DNA of 64,000 nt from Celeribacter naphthalenivorans. Its GTDB lineage: Bacteria > Pseudomonadota > Alphaproteobacteria > Rhodobacterales > Rhodobacteraceae. The stretch is from assembly GCF_020524585.1 (NCBI RefSeq), contig NZ_JAIVLK010000011.1:1-64000 (forward strand), written 5' to 3'. Made by a program: the position numbers and the translations under genes. The notes below the pieces were generated by a model. The model did no database searches, was not told the DNA's origin, and saw only the letters and a list, made by a program, of their open reading frames with translations. Positions 53,601-60,978 of this stretch are shown piece by piece; position 1 is the stretch's first letter, and each line of letters opens with the position of its first letter.

Positions 53601-54020
53601 TTGGGTCTGGCGCCGCTGCTTTATGAAAGCTCGGCGGATGCGCAGTTCCTCAAGCCGACGGTGATCACGCTGGCCTATGGTTTGGGCTTTGGCATGGTGA
53701 TCGTGCTGATGCTGGTGCCGGCCATTTTGGCGATGCAGCTTGATGTGGCGCGTCAGGTGGCGGCGTTGCGGCGCGGGCTGTTCAACCCGAAACGCACGGG
53801 CACGGTGGGCAAGGTTCTGATCGGCGCGACCGCCTTTTCGGCGCTGTGGTTCGTGATGACCATCGGGCCGGTGGTGTTGCCCGGTGTGTTGCCGATGCTC
53901 TTTGGCTCCGGCAGTTTCGGGTCGGCTTTGGTGTTGTTCTTGGTCGGGCTGATCGCGGCGTTCGCCTCGACCTATATGGTGGTGGCGGGCATGCGGGTGC
54001 GGGACGGACAGAAAATCTGA
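50637..54020 (+). CDS. RND efflux transporter permease subunit
   Basis: This 1127-residue AcrB-superfamily pump has early helix ANLVLVLLICAGLAAIP, periplasmic porter domains, the TM4 proton-relay motif LGIVVDDAIVVGEHADFR (about residue 400) and the second-half counterpart IGMTGIIINDSIVLVSTVDEYGRDRG. It is about 100 residues longer than AcrB, with extra hydrophobic C-terminal segments (FVMTIGPVVLPGVLPMLFGS and LVLFLVGLIAAFASTYMVV) beyond the usual end. It works with the adaptor upstream. Substrate unknown. Confidence 0.92.
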   Translation: MSVQEAGLAKAKGILSYFTRHRTAANLVLVLLICAGLAAIPQMRSQFFPDVVVDSVRVSVAWDGAGPEDVDNGIVQVLEPTLLAVEGVLESSATSIEGRGNITLDFEPGWDMQRAADDVNAAIDTVTELPDGADDAQVRWGGWTDRVTDVAITGPVGLDQLARFADELVARLFTQGVTRTTISGVAASETIVRVPTLSLIEHDVSMEEIANAIASAADTSPAGNVGNGGARVRTGVEKRGAADIASIVLRSNDDGSQLTIGDVATIEVNGVDRNEAFFVGDNPAVSVQVARSDMGDAIGIQSIVEEVAAEMELTLPEGVTLDLYRTRAESIQGRLDLLLSNGAMGLGLVLILLFLFLNARTAIWVAAGIPVAMLSAIAMMYAAGLTINMISLFALIITLGIVVDDAIVVGEHADFRVRRLGEGPVEAAENAAKRMFAPVFSSTVTTVIAFFGLTAISGRFGDMISDIPFTVIVVLIASLVECFIILPNHLSHSLTAQSRSHWYDWPSRQVDKGFRVFRERLFRPLVTWSVKLRYPVVAGAVLLLAIQISLLISGQVQWRFFNSPEQPVITGNFAMVPAGLRGDSIAMAQELQRAAEAVGQRYEDEYGTNPLVYVITQIGSNAGRGLSGTNGKEDYQLGGITVELIDADLRPYSSAAFVSDLQEEVVNHPMAETVSFRRGRFGPGGDAIDVDLYGADSETLKAAAEELKSRLSQFPEVSALEDNLSYDKEELVLELTPQGEALGFTIDALGSVLAHRLGGIEAATFPEGVRTASIQVEVPEDELTADFLNRTQMRAASGAYVPLSDIVTVERKTGFSTVRRENGLRILTVSGDMDEGNAARSAELQDEIRNEILPELDAQFGITHRISGLAEQENRFISDAFLGLSGVLLGIYLTLAWIFSSWTRPVVVMSVIPFGLIGAIHGHAIWGVPLSMFSIVGLIGMTGIIINDSIVLVSTVDEYGRDRGLIPAVIDAAVDRLRPVMLTTLTTVLGLAPLLYESSADAQFLKPTVITLAYGLGFGMVIVLMLVPAILAMQLDVARQVAALRRGLFNPKRTGTVGKVLIGATAFSALWFVMTIGPVVLPGVLPMLFGSGSFGSALVLFLVGLIAAFASTYMVVAGMRVRDGQKI

Positions 54021-54051
54021 CCCGTCTCGCGGCTTTTAAAGTGTTTGGAGT

Positions 54052-54849
54052 TTAGCTTCCGGTGCAGCCCTGCGCCTCATAGGCGCGCCCGCCGCCGATG
54101 ACGGAAATGGTCAGCGCCGAACGGTCGATGAAGAACGGCTGGGCCTCCGCGGGCACGAGATCGCTTTGCACCTCCACCGTGCCGCCTTTACGCTGCATCT
54201 GGGCCTCGGACACCCAGACGGAATGGTCGGGGTGTTCGATCACGGCGACCGCATCAGATGGCAGCGACGGCAGGTTCAGATGTGCGGTCAGGCGCATGCC
54301 GTCGCGCAGAGGTGCGGCGTCGCATTTCACATTGGCCACAGGCGTCGGGCGATCCGCCAGCGCCGCCTTGATCTGATTGTTCATGGAGCCTTTGCCCTCA
54401 GGCGTGAGCGTCGCGTTTAATTGCGCCTGCATCGGCATGCAGATGTCATTGCACACGCCCAGATCCATCGTGCCGTTTAGCCGAATGGCACCATTGGCCT
54501 CGGGCACCAGTTCAATCGGCAGGATCAGCTCATGCTCATAGCCGAGATACCACATGCCATTGTCGGAGAAGAGTTCAGGCACCGGCCAGTGCAGCTCCAT
54601 GTGGGACAGGTTGTCGGAGCCTGCGAGATTGAAACTCGGGGGAATGCCGCTTTCGCCGGGGCTGCGCCAATAGGTGTGCCAGCCGGGCGCGAGGCGAATG
54701 CGGATCGCGGCCATGCGGTGCCCGTTGTCCATCTGCCACCCGGGCAGAATGTCGATCCGCGCCATATCTGAGGCCTCCTGCGCATGTGCGGCAGGGGCGG
54801 AGAGAGCGAGGCAAAGAGCGGTGGCAAGCGGCGCGAAAGGTGTTTTCAT
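54052..54849 (-). CDS. Periplasmic DsbD-alpha-like domain protein
   Basis: This 265-residue secreted protein has a signal peptide (LATALCLALSAPAAHAQ). The body matches the N-terminal thiol:disulfide interchange domain of DsbD: WHTYWRSPGESGIPPSF, WPVPELFSDNGMWYLGYEHELILPIEL and the redox-like Cys pair in LGVCNDICMPMQAQ. There are no DsbD membrane helices or C-terminal thioredoxin domain, so it is a stand-alone alpha-like domain. It probably receives electrons from a separate CcdA/DsbD-beta-like protein. It is convergent with the RND pump gene and divergent from yqgE. Confidence 0.82.
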   Translation of the reverse strand: MKTPFAPLATALCLALSAPAAHAQEASDMARIDILPGWQMDNGHRMAAIRIRLAPGWHTYWRSPGESGIPPSFNLAGSDNLSHMELHWPVPELFSDNGMWYLGYEHELILPIELVPEANGAIRLNGTMDLGVCNDICMPMQAQLNATLTPEGKGSMNNQIKAALADRPTPVANVKCDAAPLRDGMRLTAHLNLPSLPSDAVAVIEHPDHSVWVSEAQMQRKGGTVEVQSDLVPAEAQPFFIDRSALTISVIGGGRAYEAQGCTGS

Positions 54850-55037
54850 AGGTTCGATATAAGGAGAGAGCAGATCGTTACAAACTCACATTTGGACGAT
54901 CTGGCCGTGAAGAGGGGCATTCTGTTGCGCAAATGTCTGCCTCTGCGTGCTGGCTCTGCGCCCTTCCGCGTCATTTTGCGCAAACATCTGCGTGACGAAG
55001 CCTTGCACCTCCCGGCACATTGCGGTGATGTGGGCCT

Positions 55038-55607
55038 ATGGAACCCGTTTCTTCTGATTTGACAGGCAAGCTCCTGATTGCAATGCCGGGCATCGGCGAT
55101 CCGCGCTTTGATAACGCGGTGGTTTTCATGTGCGCGCATTCCGCCGAGGGCGCGATGGGGTTGATGATCAACAAGCGCTCCGAGGAAATCGCCGTGGCCG
55201 ATGTCCTCGATCAGTTGGAGATTCGCCCAAGCCCCGATATGCGACCCTTGCCCGTTCATTTCGGTGGGCCGGTCGAGGTCGGGCGCGGGTTCGTGCTGCA
55301 TTCGACGGATTATGACGCCGATCATGCCTCGATGTCGGTGAGTGAGGGCTATGCCATGACCGCCTCGCGCGAAATTTTGCGTGATATGGCATTGGGGGGC
55401 GGGCCTTTGGATCGGCTCTTGTGCCTCGGCTATGCGGGGTGGGGGCCGGGTCAGCTTGAGGGCGAGATCGCGCAAAACGGCTGGCTCAGTTGCGATGCGG
55501 ATCACGACATCATCTTTGCCACGCCCGATGCGCAGAAATGGGAAGCGGCGCTGAACTCTCTGGGTGTCAGCCCCGCGCTTTTGTCCGTCGACGCCGGGCG
55601 CGCCTGA
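55038..55607 (+). CDS. YqgE/AlgH family protein
   Basis: This 189-residue protein has the family opening LTGKLLIAMPGIGDPRFDNAVVFMCAHSAEGAMGLMINK and later VHFGGPVEVGRGFVLHS, ILRDMALGGGP and CLGYAGWGPGQLEGEIAQNGWL. The family (DUF179, AlgH) is widespread with no fixed biochemical role. It starts at 55038 in the 188-bp divergent gap after the DsbD-like gene. Confidence 0.92.
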   Translation: MEPVSSDLTGKLLIAMPGIGDPRFDNAVVFMCAHSAEGAMGLMINKRSEEIAVADVLDQLEIRPSPDMRPLPVHFGGPVEVGRGFVLHSTDYDADHASMSVSEGYAMTASREILRDMALGGGPLDRLLCLGYAGWGPGQLEGEIAQNGWLSCDADHDIIFATPDAQKWEAALNSLGVSPALLSVDAGRA

Positions 55608-55739
55608 TCGCGCATCGCCGCGCAGGGCTCCGTGACGCAGCGTTCGGGTTGGGACGCGCAGAGGGGTTCGTTAGTCTCATAGACAAATTTGCGGTGACTC
55701 ATAGGCTTGCTAAACTGTCCCGCTCAGGAGGAGACCCAT

Positions 55740-57449
55740 ATGACCTATCGCGCGCCGGTTTCGGATTATCAGTTCATTCTCGATCATATCGTCGATTTCG
55801 CCTCCGTCCTGGAGAGTGACAGTTTCGAAGATGTGGATGCGGAGACCATCGCTGCGATCCTGTCCGAGGCCGGCAAGCTTGCCAGCGATGTGGTCGCGCC
55901 GCTGGACCGTGGCGGCGATCTGACGCCTGCCGCGCTGTCCGACGGAGTGGTGAAAACCTCGCCGGGCTTTGCCGAGGCGCATGGTCAGATTGCCGAGGGC
56001 GGTTGGATCGGCATGCTGGCCGATCCTGAAAATGGCGGCATGGGCCTGCCTTTGACGGTGGCAACGGCGGTCAATGAGATGATGTCCGGCGGCTGTCTGT
56101 CGCTGTCGCTTCAGCCTTTGATGACCCAGGGTCAGATCGAGGCGCTGGAACACCACGCCTCGGACGCGATCAAAGAACAATATATCCCAAAGCTCATCTC
56201 CGGCGAGTGGACCGGGACGATGAACCTGACGGAATCGGGCGCCGGTTCGGATGTTGGCGCGCTGCGCACCAAGGCGGAGCGCAATGATGATGGGTCTTAC
56301 ACCATCACCGGCCAGAAGATTTTCATCACCTGGGGCGACAATGATTTCTCCGAGAATGTCTGCCACCTCGTGCTGGCGCGACTGCCCGATGGGGCGCCGG
56401 GAACGAAGGGTATTTCTTTGTTTATGGTGCCGAAAATTCTGCCGAATGAGGATGGGTCTTTGGGCGAGGCGAACAGCCTTCATGTGGTGAGCCTCGAACA
56501 TAAACTCGGCATCCACGGCTCGCCGACCTGTGTCATGGCCTATGAGGGGGCCAAGGGCTGGCTCGTGGGCGAAGAACATCAAGGCATGAAATGCATGTTC
56601 ACCATGATGAACAACGCGCGTCTGGGCGTCGGTGTTCAAGGCGTCGGCATTGCAGAAGCCGCCACGCAAAAGGCGCTGGCCTATGCGGAAGACCGCGTTC
56701 AGGGCAAATCGCCGCTGGGCCGCGAGGGCGCGGGGATCATCGACCACGCCGATGTGCGCCGGATGCTGGCCTCAATGCGCGCGGATACCTATGTGGCGCG
56801 CGCGATTGCACTGGCCTGCGGTGTGGCGCTGGACCTTGGGCGCACGGACCCGGACCAACAGGCGCGCGGCGCCTTTCTCATTCCGATCGCCAAAGCCTTC
56901 TCCACCGACATCGGGCACGAAGTGGCCCAGATCGGCGTGCAGGTGCATGGCGGCATGGGGTTCATCGAAGAGACCGGCGCGGCGCAATATGCTCGCGACG
57001 CGCGGATCACCTCGATCTACGAGGGCACGAATGGCATTCAGGCGATGGACCTCGTGGGCCGCAAATTGATGGACGGCGGGGACGCGGCCTTTGGGATTTT
57101 GGACGAGATCGAGGTCTTTGCCGAAGCCGCGCGGGCGACGTTGCCGAACCGCGCGAAAGCCGTCTGGAACGCCGCCGAGACGCTGCGCGAAGGTGTCGAG
57201 GCGATGCTGGCGCTGCCGATGAACGACCGATTTGCGGGCGCCGTCCCCTTCCTGCGCGCCTTTGCCCGCGTGTTGGGCGGCTATTATCACCTCAAGGCCG
57301 CGATTGCCGAGGGTGGCGATGGTCCGCGCGCGCGGCTTGCAGCTTTCTACATCAACCGTATGCTGCCCGAGCACACCGCTCTTCTGGCGCAGGCGCGTTT
57401 GGGGGCGGAGGATATTTATGCCTTGGCCCCAGAGGACCTGACTGCCTGA
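55740..57449 (+). CDS. Acyl-CoA dehydrogenase, long C-terminal-extended type (FadE/DmdC-like)
   Basis: This 569-residue flavoenzyme desaturates an acyl-CoA at the alpha-beta bond and passes electrons to ETF. It shows the FAD-binding TGTMNLTESGAGSDVGALRT and ITGQKIFITWGDNDF segments, substrate-site helices and YEGTNGIQAMDLVGRKL near residue 430, plus a C-terminal extension typical of the DmdC/PaaF-neighbour subgroup. In roseobacters related paralogues act on 3-methylmercaptopropionyl-CoA in DMSP degradation, but subfamily assignment is not secure. AGGAGGAG precedes the ATG. It is coupled to the MBL gene by TGATG. ETF-QO starts at 63764. Confidence 0.88.
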   Translation: MTYRAPVSDYQFILDHIVDFASVLESDSFEDVDAETIAAILSEAGKLASDVVAPLDRGGDLTPAALSDGVVKTSPGFAEAHGQIAEGGWIGMLADPENGGMGLPLTVATAVNEMMSGGCLSLSLQPLMTQGQIEALEHHASDAIKEQYIPKLISGEWTGTMNLTESGAGSDVGALRTKAERNDDGSYTITGQKIFITWGDNDFSENVCHLVLARLPDGAPGTKGISLFMVPKILPNEDGSLGEANSLHVVSLEHKLGIHGSPTCVMAYEGAKGWLVGEEHQGMKCMFTMMNNARLGVGVQGVGIAEAATQKALAYAEDRVQGKSPLGREGAGIIDHADVRRMLASMRADTYVARAIALACGVALDLGRTDPDQQARGAFLIPIAKAFSTDIGHEVAQIGVQVHGGMGFIEETGAAQYARDARITSIYEGTNGIQAMDLVGRKLMDGGDAAFGILDEIEVFAEAARATLPNRAKAVWNAAETLREGVEAMLALPMNDRFAGAVPFLRAFARVLGGYYHLKAAIAEGGDGPRARLAAFYINRMLPEHTALLAQARLGAEDIYALAPEDLTA

Positions 57450-58480
57450 TGACTGACCCGATCCGCACGCCCTTCGAGCCACCAGAACTGGGGGGCGTGG
57501 TCGAGATCGAACCCGGCGTGCTCTGGACCCGGATGCCATTGCCGGTGCCGCTGGCCCATGTGAATGTCTATGCCTTCGATGAGGGTGACGGCTGGACCGT
57601 GGTGGACACCGGTGTCGACACCCGCAAAAGCCGTGGGCTTTGGGAGGCCTTCATGGCGGGGCCTCTCGGCGGACGACCGATCAAGCGGGTGATCGTGACG
57701 CATCACCATCTCGATCATGTCGGTCTCGCGGGCTGGCTGATGACCGACCATGGCGCGGAATTGCTCACAAGCCGGACCTCCTATCTCATGGCACGTATGT
57801 TGCGGCTTGATATTCAGGACGCTCCTACGCCTGAAATGTGTGATTTTTGGCGGTCCTGCGGCATGTCGGAGGAAGTCTACGCCAAGCGTCTTTCCGAGCG
57901 CCCCTTCAACACCGCCGACGCGGTCAGCTCGCTGCCCTTGGGCTACACGCGGTTGCAGGACGGCGATGAGATTGAGATTGGCGGGCAGATTTGGGATATT
58001 CGCACCGGCGACGGCCATGCGCCCGAACATCTGACATTCTGGCGTCGTGACGGGGCTTTGGTCATCGGCGGAGATCAGCTTTTGGGTGGGATTTCTCCGA
58101 ACCTCGGTGTCTCCGCGACCGAACCCTTGGCCGATCCGGTGGGCGATTGGATTGCCTCTTGCGAGCGTTTCGTGCCCCATGCGCGTGACAGCCAGTTGGT
58201 GCTCACCGGGCACAAGCTGCCCTACACCGGCCTGCCCGCAAGGCTCAGCCATTTGATCGACAACCACCGCCACGCTCTGGCGCGTTTGACCGAAGTGCTG
58301 TCGGAACCGCGCACCGCTTGCGACTGTTTCGATGTGCTGTTCAAACGTCCGATCAAAGAGGGCGAATACGGGCTCGCGATGGTCGAGGCCATGGCGCATT
58401 GTCGTCACCTCGAACGTCAGGGCGTTGTGACTGGACGCCTGCGCGAAGATGGTGCCATCCTGTGGCAAACAGGAGCTTAA
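57449..58480 (+). CDS. MBL-fold metallo-hydrolase
   Basis: This 343-residue metallo-beta-lactamase-fold hydrolase has the metal motif THHHLDHVG (about residues 90-98), the strand WTVVDTGVDTR, GDGHAPEHLTFWRRD with a metal His and GGDQLLGGIS with the bridging Asp. The C-terminal third contains a helical extension and resembles CPSF/glyoxalase-like or thioesterase MBL enzymes. Its ATG overlaps the acyl-CoA dehydrogenase stop (TGATG). It may hydrolyse the CoA product, but this is contextual. A longer in-frame extension upstream is Arg-rich and discarded. Confidence 0.87.
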   Translation: MTDPIRTPFEPPELGGVVEIEPGVLWTRMPLPVPLAHVNVYAFDEGDGWTVVDTGVDTRKSRGLWEAFMAGPLGGRPIKRVIVTHHHLDHVGLAGWLMTDHGAELLTSRTSYLMARMLRLDIQDAPTPEMCDFWRSCGMSEEVYAKRLSERPFNTADAVSSLPLGYTRLQDGDEIEIGGQIWDIRTGDGHAPEHLTFWRRDGALVIGGDQLLGGISPNLGVSATEPLADPVGDWIASCERFVPHARDSQLVLTGHKLPYTGLPARLSHLIDNHRHALARLTEVLSEPRTACDCFDVLFKRPIKEGEYGLAMVEAMAHCRHLERQGVVTGRLREDGAILWQTGA

Positions 58481-58483
58481 ACC

Positions 58484-58990
58484 ATGCCCACGCACACATC
58501 AGACGAGATTCGCACCACCGCCGAAGCCCATGAAGAGGCCGCGCTGCCGCAGGCCCGTGTGGTCCATGCCGACCCGGAGACCTGCACGGCGGAACAGAAA
58601 CCCCTGCCCAACGCCATGGTGCGCAAGCCGGTCGAGGAGAAAAGCGCCGCCGAATGGGCCTATGAGCGTCTGATCCTTTATATCCAGAATTTTGAGGAAC
58701 AACTCGACAGCGAACATGAGATCGCCATGGGCTTTGCCGGTTCCGACACCGGCGTGATGCGGATCGAAGGCATTGGCTTTTTCGATCCCGACATTGTGAC
58801 CTTTTACGGTTCGGACGAGGCGGGGACCAAGACCCAGCTCATTCAACACGTCACCCAACTGAACGTCATGCTGCGCGCGCTGCCGAAACAGGCGCCGATG
58901 GCGCCGCCCGCGCGGATTGGCTTCCGTCTTGTGGCCGATCTGGAACAGGAGCGCGATGTTGAAGAGGCAGAAGGTGACGCCAAGGCGTGA
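58484..58990 (+). CDS. DUF6173-like protein
   Basis: This 168-residue soluble protein resembles the DUF6173 family: AAEWAYERLILYIQNFEEQLDSEHEIAMGF, GVMRIEGIGFFDPDIVTFYG and TKTQLIQHVTQLNVMLRALP. Residues 1-50 are likely disordered. It starts 3 bp after the MBL gene and is probably co-transcribed with it and the acyl-CoA dehydrogenase. Function unknown. Confidence 0.75.
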   Translation: MPTHTSDEIRTTAEAHEEAALPQARVVHADPETCTAEQKPLPNAMVRKPVEEKSAAEWAYERLILYIQNFEEQLDSEHEIAMGFAGSDTGVMRIEGIGFFDPDIVTFYGSDEAGTKTQLIQHVTQLNVMLRALPKQAPMAPPARIGFRLVADLEQERDVEEAEGDAKA

Positions 58991-58992
58991 CA

Positions 58993-59028
58993 GGTGTTTG
59001 TGAATCGTCTAATTCATAAGAAAACACC
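58993..59028 (+). promoter_or_regulatory. Hairpin upstream of the oxidase subunit IV gene
   Basis: Arms GGTGTTT (58993-58999) and AAACACC (59022-59028) pair over 7 bp; inside, TGAAT (59001-59005) pairs with ATTCA (59012-59016). The structure ends just before the GGGAGGAG ribosome-binding site of the subunit IV gene. It could be the end of the upstream transcript or a 5'-UTR structure. Confidence 0.55.
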
Positions 59029-59051
59029 CAAACCGGGAGGAGAAACGCACA

Positions 59052-59186
59052 ATGTCAGACCACAAACACGGCGAAATGGATATTTCCGTACAAGAAAAGA
59101 CCTTTGATGGCTTCATCAAATGGTCGATCGGGGTTGCAGCCGCGTCCATTATCGTTTTGATCATCGCTGCCGTCTTTAACGGCTAA
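59052..59186 (+). CDS. aa3-type cytochrome c oxidase subunit IV
   Basis: This 44-residue single-helix protein has a charged N-terminus (MSDHKHGEMDISVQEKTFDGF) followed by a transmembrane helix (WSIGVAAASIIVLIIAAVF). That matches the tiny bacterial subunit IV that caps aa3-type oxidases in Rhodobacter and Paracoccus. It starts at 59052 after a strong GGGAGGAG. The other oxidase subunits are not in the window. Confidence 0.87.
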   Translation: MSDHKHGEMDISVQEKTFDGFIKWSIGVAAASIIVLIIAAVFNG

Positions 59187-59214
59187 GTTACCACATAGGC
59201 CAGGAGCCGAAACT

Positions 59215-59844
59215 TTGCACATCTTGCATCGAGCCTTTTGGCTCCTGTCGCTTGTCGTTCTCACTGCATGTGGGGCCGCTGAACCGAAATGGGCGCCCGA
59301 TACGGAGGTCGCGCGGTCGCATTACGTCCACGGCGCGCCCTATCAACTGACGCTTTTCACCGTGATCAACAACCGCCATGGCGGCGGGGGGCATTCGGCA
59401 CTCATGGTCAATGCGCCGTCCGAGCGGTTGATTTTTGACCCGGCGGGCACGTTTTATCACCCGCATCTGCCGGAGCGGAATGATGTGCATTTCGGCATGA
59501 GCGATCCGGCTGTTGCCTTTTACATCGATTACCATGCGCGGGTGAGCTGGCATGTGGTCGAGCAGACCATCGAGGTCAGCCCCGAGGTTGCCACTCTGGC
59601 GCTCGCGAAGGTGCAGGCCTACGGCGCCGTGCCCAAGGCGATGTGCGCCAGCAGCGTCTCGGAAATTCTCTCCGGCCTGCCGGGGTTCGAGGGGACGCCG
59701 CGCACCATGTCGCCGAAAAAGCTGATGCAATGGTTTGCCGAACAGCCCGGCGTCACCGAGAAAAAGCACTACGATGACAGCCCGGATGACAACGGCCGGC
59801 TCATTCAGGCGCCGCCTCTGTTGCTGCCCCGTGGTGGGGCTTAA
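59215..59844 (+). CDS. Putative lipoprotein with a His-then-Cys peptidase-like arrangement
   Basis: This 209-residue protein has a lipoprotein signal (LSLVVLTACGAAEP; lipobox Cys about residue 19). Two conserved-looking elements follow: a GGGGHSALMVNAPSERLIFD strand pair with His (about 55-74) and later PKAMCASSVSEILSGLPGF with Cys (about 143-160). The His-before-Cys order is that of circularly permuted papain-fold proteins (YaeF/YiiX/LRAT-like), a tentative inference. The TTG start at 59215 follows AGGAG by 8 nt and directly follows subunit IV. Its 3' end overlaps azlD. Confidence 0.7.
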   Translation: MHILHRAFWLLSLVVLTACGAAEPKWAPDTEVARSHYVHGAPYQLTLFTVINNRHGGGGHSALMVNAPSERLIFDPAGTFYHPHLPERNDVHFGMSDPAVAFYIDYHARVSWHVVEQTIEVSPEVATLALAKVQAYGAVPKAMCASSVSEILSGLPGFEGTPRTMSPKKLMQWFAEQPGVTEKKHYDDSPDDNGRLIQAPPLLLPRGGA

Positions 59845-60164
59845 CCCAGAAACGCGCCGAGACCGAAGAACAGGCCAAGCCCCGTAAGGATCGCCCAGAG
59901 CACGTTCTTGGTCCAGACCCCGATGATGATTGTCACGGCTGCGCAGAACAGGCGCAGCGGATCGGTGTCGGCCTTGGCCCCGATCAGCATCGGTGCGACC
60001 ACGGCGGGCAACACCGCGACAGGCGTGTAGCGCAAGAGGCGCAACAGCCACGCGGGCAGGGGGCGATCCCCCACCAGACCCAGAAAAGAAAAGCGGATCA
60101 GGAAGGTGCCGATGGCCATTCCGATGATGATGATCCAGATTTGCGTCGGGCTTGCCTCGATCAT
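59841..60164 (-). CDS. azlD: Branched-chain amino-acid export protein AzlD
   Basis: This 107-residue protein has three to four helices (IWIIIIGMAIGTFLIRFSFLGL, LRYTPVAVLPAVVAPMLIG) and the form of AzlD, the small partner of AzlC in branched-chain amino-acid export. Its ATG at 60164 overlaps the azlC stop (ATGA); a longer in-frame reading has an Arg-rich leader. It is convergent with the lipoprotein gene, overlapping it by 4 bp. Confidence 0.87.
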   Translation of the reverse strand: MIEASPTQIWIIIIGMAIGTFLIRFSFLGLVGDRPLPAWLLRLLRYTPVAVLPAVVAPMLIGAKADTDPLRLFCAAVTIIIGVWTKNVLWAILTGLGLFFGLGAFLG

Positions 60165-60877
60165 GCCGCGGCCTTTCTCTTTTCCATCCAGCTTTCCACC
60201 TGCGCCCCCACCAAAAGCGCGACCACGGCAGCCACCAAAAGCCCGGTGCCATAGGGCATGAAGCTCAGCGCCAGCACGAGCACGACGGAGGTCAGTGCAG
60301 AGGCGACATGCGCCAGCGTCTTGAGCATCGGGGCGACGACGGCCAGAAACGTGATCGGCACGGCGAAATCGACGCCAACGTCGGTGGGGATCATCTCGCC
60401 CAAAAGCGCGCCCGCCAGCGTCAAAAGATACCAAGCGATGCCGATTGGAATGGCGACGCCAAAGAAATAGCCGAGTTTCTCGGAGAGGCTGAGATCGGGC
60501 TCTTTCTCGAACTTGATGCTCGCCAGTGCATAGGGCTGATCATAGAGCATATAGGCGGCAAAAGCGCGGGTCGCGAGCGAGGCCTTGCCGATATGCGGCG
60601 TGAAAGCGGCGGAATACATCCCCATGCGCAGGTTCACGGCCAGAGCGGTGGCCAATACGATCACGGTGGGCGCGTTTTCAGTCATGAGCTGAAGCGCGGC
60701 CAATTGCGCGGAGCCGGCGATCACGAGGATAGAAAACCCCATGACCTCGGCGACATTGAGGCCCGCTTGGGTGGCAATCGCGCCGAAAATCGCGGCGAAG
60801 GGCCAGATCACGATGTGAAAGGGCAGGCCGTCCTTGGCCCCTTTGAGAAATTGCTGTGTGGCGGGTGAGTAAGACAT
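60161..60877 (-). CDS. azlC: Branched-chain amino-acid permease AzlC
   Basis: This 238-residue membrane protein of the AzlC family has GAKDGLPFHIVIWPFAAIFGAIA, GFSILVIAGSAQLAALQLM and AVNLRMGMYSAAFTPHI. With AzlD it exports branched-chain amino acids or analogues. It is the first gene of the two-gene operon. Confidence 0.9.
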   Translation of the reverse strand: MSYSPATQQFLKGAKDGLPFHIVIWPFAAIFGAIATQAGLNVAEVMGFSILVIAGSAQLAALQLMTENAPTVIVLATALAVNLRMGMYSAAFTPHIGKASLATRAFAAYMLYDQPYALASIKFEKEPDLSLSEKLGYFFGVAIPIGIAWYLLTLAGALLGEMIPTDVGVDFAVPITFLAVVAPMLKTLAHVASALTSVVLVLALSFMPYGTGLLVAAVVALLVGAQVESWMEKRKAAA

Positions 60878-60978
60878 GAGATCAACGTGTTAGGAACCGC
60901 TGCACCCTAGGGGACGGGCGCAGCCTAGGCCAATGGCGAAATGTGAAGACGGGCTTTGCGAATGCTGATGGTCGCGGC

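Noticed and set aside
56591-57448. An upstream extension of the MBL hydrolase frame inside the acyl-CoA dehydrogenase gene
   Set aside because: It is an out-of-frame Arg-rich reading. The ATG at 57449 overlapping the dehydrogenase stop fits the MBL family start.
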